Assembly: GCA_033064195.1 (NCBI GenBank)
Contig: JARBJD010000138.1
Coordinates: forward strand, 1 to 64,000
Reading direction: 5' to 3'
DNA length: 64,000 nucleotides
Source of the DNA: Blattamonas nauphoetae
Taxonomy: Eukaryota > Preaxostyla > Oxymonadida
Shown: in pieces, positions 34,640 through 44,904 of the stretch
Layout of the letters: each line of letters begins with the position of its first letter
Position numbering within the stretch: the first letter of the stretch is position 1
Notes under the pieces: generated by a model
The model's database searches: none
What the model was told of the DNA's origin: nothing
What the model saw: only the letters and a program-made list of their open reading frames with translations
Position numbers and translations under genes: made by a program

Positions 34640-37396
34640 ATGCAAAAAGAAAAAGAAAGGGGTTCAGTCTGGGACACCCTGTATCTCATCATCCCGACAT
34701 CTCTCACCCATCAATACCCTCCTCGTCAGCAGCAACCGACATACAATCAACAAGTGCTTGTTTCTGAAGATGGCCAAGCAGATACGCCCAGTCAGGAGAT
34801 CCCGAGGACAATCAGATCTCTGATGCACTCGCAACAGGAGCAAGCGGAAGATACTCGACTCCCACCTCTCTACTCAGACGACGTTATGTCGTATCCCCTC
34901 CATCCTCATGTTAAAGCCCTTGAGAATCGAAACAAACACGAACAGCCTCCAGTCAAGGTCAACGATGTCCAGAACCCGCTTGTCGATTTTGGACGAGTTG
35001 TTGTCGCCTTCTCAGATCAACAGAAGGACTTTTCTCCCTTTCTTTCTCGGAACGAGCACAGCACTGTAAGTTTACAGGCCCAGCAGTATGCCAAACTGAA
35101 GGCCGACTCCCTCTCAACCAGAGAGGGTTTTGTGAAGAAACAGCAACAGCCCATCAACCCACAGTTTCCACAACAATCATCTTCTGCCATTGTCACGTAG
35201 AATTCACAGTCATATCGTCGTCCACCGCAACAATCAGAAAATCAGCCATTCGATGAAGAATATGCTTCGTCTCGCAACAACCAGCTTACCGAACGAGATT
35301 TTTCTGGTTCTTTCGCACTGCCTCCCACATATACCAACCAATAACAGCCAGAAACCACACATCAATCAAAACCAATCTCAAGACCGCGATACTCGCAAGA
35401 AGACATCCCCCACTTCACCCAATCATCTTTCTACAAACCAAATTCTTCCACTTCCCGACTTTCCTCTCGTAAATCTCGACAACCCGCCTCTCCTCGCACA
35501 ACACCCGAGAAATCGCGTGACTCGTCTCGGATGTCCTCCAACTCTCACTAAGTCACCCTTAAACCACACATTGTGTGGTTCCCGCATTGCGAGACTGATC
35601 ATCGCATTCTAATGGAGCAGACAGGGTCTCAGGATGCTGTCCACAACTGGCGTTTCTATTCGTCGATTCCGACATATCCGATGAATGTGGCACCAGCAGA
35701 AATTCAGTCGGAGTCGCCAACACACGCGGAAAGAAGGGTCAGACAGTGAGGAGGCTGGCGAACGAGCTGAGAAGCAGCGAAATAGTTTGAGAAGGTGAAG
35801 GACGACGAGAGAGAAGAACGAGGACATTGCAGAAGACACGAGAGCGGATGAGTCAAATCACCACAGCGCCTTTTCATCACAACCCTCACGCGACAGACAA
35901 AGACAGCGCGAGTTGAAGTGAGAGCGAGTGGAGAAGAGAGGACGAGGACGAACCAACTTCGGAGGAAGACCAGACGCGAATTGAAACAGAAGAAACAACG
36001 CATGAGATTTGGGAGGAGAGGCTGAGCCCGCCTGTTCTCCAACTGACAAGGACAAGCACGGCCTCGTCCTGTCGAACACGATCATCGCCGACTCCATGCG
36101 AGACGAGCAAGTCGACAATTTCTCCGTTTTTTGAAAGACTCGTTCGTGGAGAGACCGAAGCCGAACAGCTCACTGCAGGAGAGAAGGGGAAGGGGAAGGA
36201 GCCACATGCTGATCTGACAGGACTCTCACAGCCGACGCTGTCTTCAGATGCAGATGCACATGTCACAACGAGGCAGTTCACAGGAGCACCAACAACATCC
36301 GAAGAGCACCGTCTCTCTCCGAATGAATTGGACACTGATGCCGAACCGCAGATTGGAGTGGACAAACAGAAGGATGGCTGCGTCGACTCTTCTCTGAAAC
36401 AGGAACGAGAACACCTCGTCGATCCATCCACATCTTCAGCATCGAATGCAGATCTGTTGCGAATGATCGATTCCTTGAAAGCAACGCTCGCCGAAACAGA
36501 ACGACAGTGCTCGGCCGACAAAGCGAAATTTGAAAAAGAACTGCGAACGATGGGTTCAGTGTCAGCAGAGGAACAATCCGAACCGACTCGTCTCAAAAGG
36601 GAGATCGATCGACTGACAGAAATAATGTCAGACTTCCAAGTTCTCTCAGCTTCGCTACCCGCTGATAAAAGCACGCTGGAAAAGAATTTGGTGCAGACGC
36701 GAAAGAAGATGGAGATGCCGCGGGAGAACAACACGCGGCTGGAGGAGAGATTGGAGGAGACGAAGAGGGAGGTGGTTGAGTGAATTAAAATGAACAAGGA
36801 GAAGAGCTATTCCATCGAGACACTCCACACGAACATTGATCAGCTCACGACTGAGCGAGACACACTCAAAGCCAACCTGACCGCAACAAACCAGTCACTC
36901 GACGAATCCAACCAGCGGTGTGTGTCTTATCTCATTCATCGTCTTTGCTCTTCGTTCTTTCATGCCCTTATCTCCTCAATCATTCTCCTTTCTGTTTTCC
37001 TTTCTTCCCTTCAGTATCGACACCCTCTCCTCCGAGGCCTCTTCCCTCCTCTCCCAAAAAACTGAACTCGAGCGCCTTCTCTCCAAAGACTGGCTCACAA
37101 CGACCGACACACAGACAGATTGGGTGGGATGGAGCGAGTCAGCTGCAAAACTCGCCTCGATCGAGAAGTTCCACTTAACAATTGACCCTTCGCACCAACC
37201 GCACTCCTTGGATGACATCGGCGACGAGATCAGATCGTATGTGATGCTCTTCACTGAGAGCGACGCGAGAAAGGTGAAGGATGCTGTGTTTGAAACGATG
37301 CCACTGAAGCGACGAATATTACGGACTCCTCCGCTCCACACAGCATGGCCTCTCCACATTTCGTCACAACACCATGTCGTGTCGAGCAGTTATTAG
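34640..37396 (+). pseudogene. Decayed coiled-coil / low-complexity protein gene
   Basis: An open frame from ATG 34640, immediately after the upstream TGA and in the same frame, reads Gln/Ser/Pro-rich sequence to TAG ~35198. The same frame continues with further in-frame stops (TAA near 35342 and 35549). A different frame then carries Glu/Lys/Arg-rich, heptad-like sequence: 36328-36783, with LKATLAETERQ and LKREIDRLTEIM. One TGA at 36781 separates this from MNKEKSYSIETLHTNIDQL, and a 97-nt intron joins it to IDTLSSEASSLLSQKTELERLL and a short C-terminal domain ending at 37396. This was a coiled-coil protein of ~900 residues. Several stops and at least one frame change make it a pseudogene. Function unknown. 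Confidence 0.6.
36918..37014 (+). other. 97-nt spliceosomal intron in the coiled-coil gene
   Basis: Donor GTGTGTGTC, a long pyrimidine-rich body and acceptor TTCCCTTCAG. Splicing joins ...DESNQ to R-IDTLSSEASS and keeps both frame and coiled-coil heptads. Without splicing the frame turns into unrelated hydrophobic sequence. Confidence 0.75.
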
Positions 37397-37572
37397 TTGT
37401 GTCCTTGATTAGACTTGATCAACCCAGGATCTATTCTTCAACTCGACCAGAATCCCGTCTCATCAATACCTCTCTTCTTTTGACCCTAAACTATTATTTC
37501 ATCATCTCACATCAATTATTCTTCTTAATCAGTTCAATAAGGTGTTCTATCAACGAAACAAATGAGATCTGC

Positions 37573-38066
37573 GTGTAGACTTGCAGATCTGCGCCTAGAC
37601 CGATCTGCAGATCTGCGTCTAGACTTTTTGGCTTAATCATACCCCGTGCCCCCTCACCAAAATTTTCAAATATGTCTGGTTTTTAATATTAAACACACTT
37701 TTGATAAAATTTTGTGATTTTGAGGGCGAAAAAAAGCTGCCCTTTTTGGCCGGATCCAGCCCATTATTTGTTTCAACACTTCACAAAGATCCTTTTTTCT
37801 ATGGTACTTTTGAGAATTCACCAATAGTCTTCACAGCCCCCCCTGCTCTTGAGCGGGGGGCTGTGAAGACTATCCGACATTATGAAAAAGTGTCTGGAAA
37901 AAGGATCGGGTGAAGTGTAGATAAATCCATAACTCCAAAACCCGGTCTCAAATCGAGCAATAATTGTAAAAACATCGAGAAGTGATATTAAACAAAGCTC
38001 CTGTTAAAATATTGGAGGGGGGCACGGGGTCGGATTATGCCGACTTTTTCAGATCTGAGCCTAGAC
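37573..38066. mobile_element. Foldback MITE-like element (~0.5 kb) with nested hairpins
   Basis: Terminal inverted repeats share accccgtgccccc and an upstream taatc block (left ~37640, right ~38020). Outside them lie repeats of cagatctgcg.ctagac on both sides (three copies on the left, one diverged copy on the right). Inside, cacttcac..agatccttttt is mirrored, and a near-perfect ~19-bp hairpin occupies 37824-37873. No coding potential. It directly precedes the Ig-like coding of the third surface locus and may have cut off that gene's 5' part. Confidence 0.65.
37824..37873. repeat. Strong hairpin inside the 37.6-kb element
   Basis: Arms atagtcttcacagcccccc and its exact complement are separated by ~11 bases. 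This would form a very stable cruciform or RNA stem-loop at the centre of the foldback element. Confidence 0.9.
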
Positions 38067-38760
38067 CTACCCTTTGGGGGACGATACGAATTGTTGTCAG
38101 TTGGATCAGACTCGTCATCGTTTGTTGTGAACACTGGCCTCTTCATCGACGCTCCTCGTGCTCCTCGAATCACCAAAATCACGACTCCAAGCGATGTGTC
38201 CTCATCCTCGTTCGTTCTTTCCGTTTCGGGTGAGTATCTTCCCTCTGGTGAGACATTCACAGTGACACTCACATCTGGTCACACTTTCGAGATTTCATTT
38301 AGTTCAGACATGTCTGGAACATCAAGCGCGATCCCAATCGGCGGAAGTGAAGATGTTGAATACGACAGCTCGTACACGATCCAGTCGATCATTCGAAAAT
38401 TGAATGAAAATGAGAACGAACACATCCTGTTCCCATCAACGCCATTCAAAACACCGCTCGGGCCGACACTTTCGTTCGTTTCGTGTGTGTTCCACTCGTC
38501 GAATCCGAACATCTTGAACTTGACGCTAACGAGTGCGCGAATGCCATCAGAAGATTTTACTCTCACTCTGAAAACGACAGAGTTGCCAGTTGAAACAGTT
38601 CACCTTGTCGTCTCTTCTGCTGTCGTCTCCACTGGGTTCATTCTGGTGGAAGTGTACAAAAAGACGAAGACACTGAAATATGTAGCGAAATATTCGATTG
38701 CTGGAATGAAGAGTTCATCGGTGACCGCTGTTGTGTTGGCATCGCCATTCAGGACTCCTT
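38067..38760 (+). pseudogene. Third surface locus: Ig-like segment left of E3
   Basis: The open frame from 38067 encodes two Ig-like modules of the kind in the 7.6-kb gene: GGRYELLSVG, PRAPRITKITTPSD, SGETFTVTLTSGHTFEISF, YDSSYTIQSI, LKYVAKYSIAGMKSSSV. It breaks off at SPFRTP where E3 is inserted and continues beyond E3 as SEPIRITSAECSLGGGQQ. The 5' end (signal and beta-helix) is not found; the 37.6-kb element stands where it should join. Confidence 0.75.
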
Positions 38761-39840
38761 GTAACAAACCAAAGCTCCCACTCCATTGAGATAAAGGTCA
38801 GTGAAGTGGCCCATAGGTCCTGATGGGCAAAAAAGGGATTCAATTTAAATTATTCTCCAAATTAGATTCATTATGAGTTTTTACACTTCTTTTTCTCGAA
38901 TCAGGGCGAACCAATGATCCGAGAAACTACCGCCGAAGCGGTGGGAGAGGGAGCAAAGGCCCTTCGGCCTGGTCAATCTTGGGGGCAGCTTTTGAACTCC
39001 GTGGGAGCTTTGGTTTGTTACAAGGAGCTCTCTTACCAGTCGCTCCTCACAAACCTTCAGCTCCCACTCCATTGAGAGTTGAAAAGAACCTAGCAGAGAA
39101 TGAAGAGATAAGAAAGAACATATCTGTTCAGAGAGGACCGTGACACCACTTTAGTGGCTGCAGCCAAGATTTGTTGTGATCAGTTCCTGAGTGTGTTCCT
39201 CCATTCCTCTAGTTCAGGTGGGAGTTCTTTCTTGATTGACGACCTGATGCAGTATCAAGCCGATCGTGATGAGGTATGCAAAGTTCGATTTCAGATTCGA
39301 TTGACCCAGGGTGATAGTCAAAGTTCGTTCGGGAATATCGGAGAACGGAACTCCGGAGGACGACACTTTCAGCCTGACTAGTGCTACACTTGTTGACTTC
39401 CTTCTCTATTTATCTTAGTTGACTACTTCTAACGATGACTGGTCATATTTCCGAACTTTCCCTCTCCCACATTAGAAAGATGTCTGCTCAAATCGTTGCG
39501 TGCGATTCGCTTGTCGATGACGTAGCTATTGACGGAATCGTTGCAAGGATCCAAGTGAAGAAGCCACTGTGAAGATAACTTCATTCCCAGCTCACCCTCC
39601 ATCATGCTTGTGAGCGCTGTAGATGTTCACTTGACGCGTTGGACCGGATGAACAAGCGAAACTGAGGAAGATCCTCCTGTGGTACTGAGAACCCCACAGT
39701 ATTCCTTGACAGACGGTGATTCATCCATGAAAGACCGACCAATGCTTGACGACTGAATGTGTTCCACCCTTTTGTAGCTCAACAATCGAACCCATCAGAC
39801 AGATGGTGGCTGAACCATCGAATATTATGACCGAGGGAGA

Positions 39841-40125
39841 ATGACATCTGACTCGATCCATCTTGGTTTTGGAGACAATGTCACTGTTGTGAAGGTGATG
39901 CGCGGATTCGACAAAGTGTTTGATATGCTGTTCAACAGTCCAACAATAGCATCGTCACCCGAACTTCCTCTTGGGCGCGCAGATTGTCTTCAACACAACA
40001 CAACATACATAATTGCATCGATCACTCGTGTTGGAGATGATTCGGAAGTGATTCTGACTGCGGGAACTGTGCCGTTCACGACCCACAAACTTCCAGTGCC
40101 TCTGATCCTCCTCGTGAACGATTGA
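39841..40125 (+). pseudogene. Ig-like surface-gene fragment inside E3
   Basis: This 94-codon frame contains HNTTYIIASITRVGDDSEV and FTTHKLPVPLILLVND. It matches the junction in the 7.6-kb surface gene where the last Ig-like module (FTTKPKPP) meets the second beta-helix (TITLFVDD). Coding is lost on both sides. It is a captured or older host-gene remnant within the element. Confidence 0.55.
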
Positions 40126-41658
40126 TTTCGCGTGGTCGAATGTGTCTGCTCCGAACGCGAAGACAGCAACACTTGTGATTGTGAACTCCTCTCGACAAAC
40201 ACAGCCTGTCATGCATTCCACCATCGAGTGTAGCTCTCTAGCAAAGTTGAGCGTACAATCCAGAGCCGCTAATTCTGATTGAATTTCTCAGTATGGAGAG
40301 TCTATCGAAAATAGTTTCGTTGCAGTCTTCCCGGACAGTTTATCACATTCATACAAGATAATTGCGAGCCAAAGAAGGGGCCCTCGTCGTCCTCATCCTT
40401 GTACAGATCTGCTGTTTCCTTGTAAATGCGTTGTGAGCGCTCTTGACGGTCGAGGCTCAGATTGTTCAGATGGACAGTGAATTTCAGGTGACACTCAGGA
40501 TCGTGAACTGCGTCACACGAACAGTCTGGGGATAGTTAATGTCGTGCACACTGTTGAACTCGCGTCTTGAAGTAGGGTTGGAACAGATAACACAAGTTGG
40601 TGTGGTATTCCCAATTGACACGTCTGGGCAGTGAATTGGGTGAAAAGGACATCCCGCCCACAGGATAAAAATGGTATGTCTCGCTTAACTTCGAAGCTAT
40701 GATGGTAATGAAAGTACCAGTCTGTCCGCTCGCAGTTCCCATCGCGATCGTTTTGACACGGTGTTTGGCGATGTTTTGTTGGAACAAAAATTGTCGCGAT
40801 GATTGAAGAATGCGAAGAGAAGCACTCTGAGAAGCCGAATCTTCATCCAACCCCCGCCACCCTGGTGAGGAGACAAGAGTGATTGTGTTCTTGACCGTCG
40901 AGTCTATTCGTGTGATCGATTGATGAAGATGTTCAGTGTTGTACAAAGGCGTTTGTGCCCGATATTCTAGGTTCAGATTGGCAGGCTTCCCAATTAAATG
41001 GCGTTGTCTTTGTCACTTTCAAGCTGCATCGTTCTGATGCGTATTAGGGAGAATTAACCTCCCTGATTCCCCAGTGACAGTATCACCACGACCATTTCAG
41101 GCGGATGGAGAGCATAGAACCGCACCGACGATTCAAAGAACGGTTTTCTAGAGGTGAGCGGTCGATGACGTTCAACGGGGTCACAGCTGTGTTTAGTTGA
41201 AACTTCTTATCTAGATTAAAGCGACGGAAACATTGCCAACTCGAGAGAGGCTGATATGATGCTGATGAAAGGAAAGGCAGAATGTGGATGACGTCTACGA
41301 AGAGGCTTGACAAGTTCATGACTGGTTCTGATGTCTATGACGATGAAAGAGGATAACGGCACGGAATTGGTGGCGAGAATGTAGTGGAGACGTTTATGTC
41401 TCTCGATGCGCTGTCTCCAACATTCAAACATCCACAATGATGATGAAGGTGCTGCTGATTGGATAAGATGGAGATGTACCCCGAAAGGGTGCTGAAGAAC
41501 TTCGACTTCAAGCATGAGAAGGTCGGCATCACTCGTTGGTGCGCATCGTCGTGTTCACTTGCACGATCAGGCGAGAGACTCCACCTGTGCTCGTAGAAGC
41601 CGTAGCAGTTGGATGCGTTCGCCATTACATCGGTCGTGTTCGACACGAAACAATCATC

Positions 41659-41786
41659 TCTGGAATTGCGAAGGGTTCTAATCTTGTAGAACTGCTTCAG
41701 ATGCGCCAGCTCAAGTTCATCTCTGGAATTGCGAAGGGTTCTAATCTTGTAGAACTGCTTCAGATGCGCCAGCTCAAGTTCAGTTC
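41659..41786. repeat. 63-bp direct duplication inside E3
   Basis: Two adjacent identical copies of a 63-bp unit beginning atctctggaattgcgaag. The unit is 21 codons long on the minus strand, but no supported gene contains it. Confidence 0.9.
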
Positions 41787-43508
41787 TGTATTGTGTGTAC
41801 TGTAACTCGTAGGAGAGAATGCACATCCAACTGGATCTGTGAGTGAACGTGTTGAGAGGGAGGAGTGACGGACGACTTCCACATCCTGTCAGACCTAACT
41901 TTAATACTTGTGGAAACCTTCGGTGTGTGGTTCCGATCGTTGGAACCTCGATAATGATGCTCTCTTGCTTGATGGTATCGCATCACTTCACACCGCACAA
42001 ACACGTCATGGTCTGACTATATCGAAGAATCCAATGCGAAAACTCAAAAACGCGATTCAAGGTCGATATATAGAGAATGGGGCTTCTCCCTTGTAAACCG
42101 ATGAATTTTTGATCATTCCATGATCGCTAATAAATATTGTGTTCCATGCGTTGAGAAACTCTCGTCCGAATCCGAAGAGGTTCTTGAATCTGTGAAAGAT
42201 CCTTTCCCGCCAACGTCACGTAATAGTGTGACACTGTCACTGACATCACTAAGGTCATAGCTTGATGAATTTATCGGCCGAACGCGCCTGAGATGGCGAT
42301 CCGAGTTGCTGGATCTCCCTTCGCGACGACGAAAAATCGTGCTGCTGCGTCGAGATCTTGATGTGCTGAAGTAAGTTCAGAGTTGTTGCATTAAGTATCT
42401 GTGGTGAATACGGCCTGACAAACGCCATTTTCCTTCATTTCTCCCACGACAGGCAATGGCGTTTTATTCATCAATCATTGTCGCATGAACTGTGAATTCG
42501 GCAGCAATCGATCAATCATTCTTTCAGTGTTTCTCTCTGGAATAGTGAGTCACCCATGGAGCTTCAACTTGATTGGATGAGTCGTTTGATAATTGGGAGA
42601 TGCTTATTGAGGATGTCCATTATTTCTGTCGTTCTTTCGAAGAATTCTTTGGTTAATTTGAGTTAGTGATGTTCAAACACATCATCCTGCACATAGTCGA
42701 TGATGACGGAAGAATCGGAGGTATTTTGACTGTCCGTGCTAGTCAGCCCTGGGAAGTCAGAATACTCCGTGAAAATTGATGATACCATCCTGATTGATGC
42801 AAGAGAGATGCCGAGGGGAGAGAAGCAACAGGTGAAGCGTCAGATCACCTCCAAAATGCTGTGCCCTGAAACTCTTCTTGCTGGGCGTACTTTAAGGTTC
42901 TCTCTTTGGTGCGGAATTGCACCAGTGGCGTGATGGTTGCTTCCGATCGAACCTAAACAACGATGATGTCGTACAGCGACCATTGATGTGCGAGGCTGAC
43001 GACTCGGAAAGCTGATGGTTGTTGGTTGTATGTGATCTAGTTTGATAAAGATCGTCAAACAAGGCATTTCATTGGCGACTAAATCCATCTTTCACCAGGA
43101 TTAAGCAGGTTTTGACTGATTGACGCGAGTCTCGTTGAGAGGCTGAAATCTGATCAATGCAGCTCTTTTGTTCTCTCGAAACGAGTGTGTCAGTTGCACA
43201 AAGGGCGATTTCTTCAACTTGAACTGTGGGAGACTTTCTGGTAAGTTCGGCATCATTGTACTTCAATGAGATTGCTTGAACTTGTGATCACGGTTGCGTG
43301 CTTTCCTTAACTCTGTGCAGTATTTGAGTGAGTCTGATCTGTTGAGTACGCATTGGCGGGTTGCATGGACGGTGTTATTAACGATACAGATCAGCACTAT
43401 ATGAATCCATTTTGGTAATCCAAGGACCTATGGGCCACTTCACTGACCTTTATCTCAATGGAGTGGGAGCTGAAGGTTTGTGAGGAGCGACTGGTAAGAG
43501 AGCTCCTT

Positions 43509-44714
43509 CAGAGCCGATCCGAATCACGTCAGCAGAATGCTCGCTGGGAGGAGGGCAGCAGAAATCGGCTGTGGTGACACTGACCGGAGTGAAGTTGGGA
43601 GGGGGCAATGCCTTCAACGTGACAGTTCAGAAGATGGTTGAATCGACACTAATTGGTGATGGAATTGTACTGAGTGGGATACTCGCAATCGATTCCTCAT
43701 CTCCCACCCACACCCACTCTGAACTCATCTTCGGGATTTCCAACCCTCTGCTGTCGTTCGGAACGAAGTATTCTATCACTGCATTCGAAGTTTCTGGGTC
43801 AATTTCCACTGTGGATGCCGGTGTGACTTTCGCCGTTCCAGCTGAACCACCTCGAATTGTGCGGCTCGAAACGAGACACCTGACCAAGGATCGAACAACG
43901 ATGATTGTATCACTGGAAGGTCATTCTCTCCTACTTGGTGCAGGAAAAGTGAATCTTTCGAATGGAACACACACATGGGAATCGTTGTCGGATGTGATTG
44001 TTGTGGACAATACGAACTGCACAGCGGAGTTCGCAGTTGCAGAGGAAGAAACCGTGGTTTTGATGAAATATGGAAATACGTACACTCTGAAAGGGAGCTG
44101 GACAGAGTCGAGTGGATTTCATGTACACGACGCCTCTGCTTGCCAGTCCACTAACTGTCCCATTCGTCATTGGCGAAGGGGTACAGCGGTTTTGGGTGTG
44201 GAGTTTGACATTGAATTTTTCATTCGTCAATTTGGCATCGTTTGCAACCGCCAAAGATTCAGATGTCGAGCTCGACGGAAACCGGATCCAACTCCTAAAG
44301 TCCACTTCCCAAGGTGCGTTCTTCCACATTGAAAATTGTACCATCTCATTTGATCAAGATCGTTTTTCTTCGTGTTCAGCCACACAAGGTGGAGTGCTAT
44401 TTTCTGAGGGATCCCGTCTGAGCCTGATTAAAGCAACCTTCTCGAACTGTCAAGCTGAACAAGGCGGAGCGATCCACGCCAGACTTCTCAGCACTCACTC
44501 GTTGACTGTGAAAGGGTGCACGTTCGATGGCTGTTCGTGCACGGAGGGAGGGGGCGGGATTTACGTAGATCTTCGAAGCAGCACACTCGCAGACAAGACA
44601 CAGCAGGTTGTACTTGGCACGACTGATGATTATTACCCGACCAGATTCAAAGGCTGCATCTCGGACGATGGAAGAGGACACGGGATTCTGGTCGACATGA
44701 ACCCTTCGGACTCA
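43509..44714 (+). pseudogene. Third surface locus: Ig-like then beta-helix segment
   Basis: Coding resumes after E3 with SEPIRITSAE, VVTLTGVKLGGGNAF, LSFGTKYSITAFEV, AEPPRIVRLETRHL and MKYGNTYTLKGSW. Near 44110 the frame changes to beta-helix sequence (TTPLLASPLTVPFVIGEG, QLLKSTSQGAFFHIENC, SATQGGVLF, CTEGGGGIYV) that matches the 17.7-18.2 kb part of the second gene almost domain for domain. It ends at NPSDS, where the TA-flanked 2.9-kb element is inserted. Either a chimera of two surface-gene types or one gene with a frameshift. Confidence 0.7.
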
Positions 44715-44904
44715 TAGTCCCTCCACAAACCCGTCAAAAATATGCAAACCCGTTTTTATTCACCAAAACCCAAAATTCGAACTATAGTTCTAAAATTTTT
44801 GCAGACTGACTCTGATAAACTGATTATAAACAGAATTTAGAGAGAAAAGTTCTTAAACAAATGATCTGACATGAGATTGATTCAAAAGGATGGGGATATG
44901 GAAT

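Larger units (their letters stand above)
38761..43502. mobile_element. Foldback element E3 (4.74 kb) with 6-bp target duplication
   Basis: It is flanked by ctcctt at 38755-38760 and 43503-43508. The left snapback spans 38761-39021 (gtaacaaaccaaagctcccac mirrored exactly). AAGGAG and a terminal hairpin (AGGAGC-N13-GCTCCT) follow, then the inner copy of the terminal sequence. The right inverted repeat covers ~43427-43502. Removing E3 restores the surface-gene frame (SPFRTP to SEPIRI). The interior has only short frames. One (39841-40125) is a decayed Ig-like module, and 41661-41785 holds a 63-bp duplication. No mobility gene is recognised. A 6-bp duplication is shared by several transposon classes, including Polintons, but no Polinton gene is visible. 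Confidence 0.8.

Noticed and set aside
35886-36797. 303-codon minus-strand frame
   Set aside because: It is Ser/Arg/Val-rich shadow sequence opposite the coiled-coil coding strand, whose heptads and spliced intron identify the real strand.
34640-37396. TAA/TAG read as glutamine, as reported for the oxymonad Streblomastix
   Set aside because: Several stops in the coiled-coil region would read well as Gln, but frame changes and TGA also occur there, and intact genes elsewhere in the window end in TAA or TAG and contain none internally.
18449-43502. Polinton/Maverick identity for the E elements
   Set aside because: Only the 6-bp target duplication of E3 would fit. No capsid, polymerase or integrase coding was recognised, and the end structure is different.
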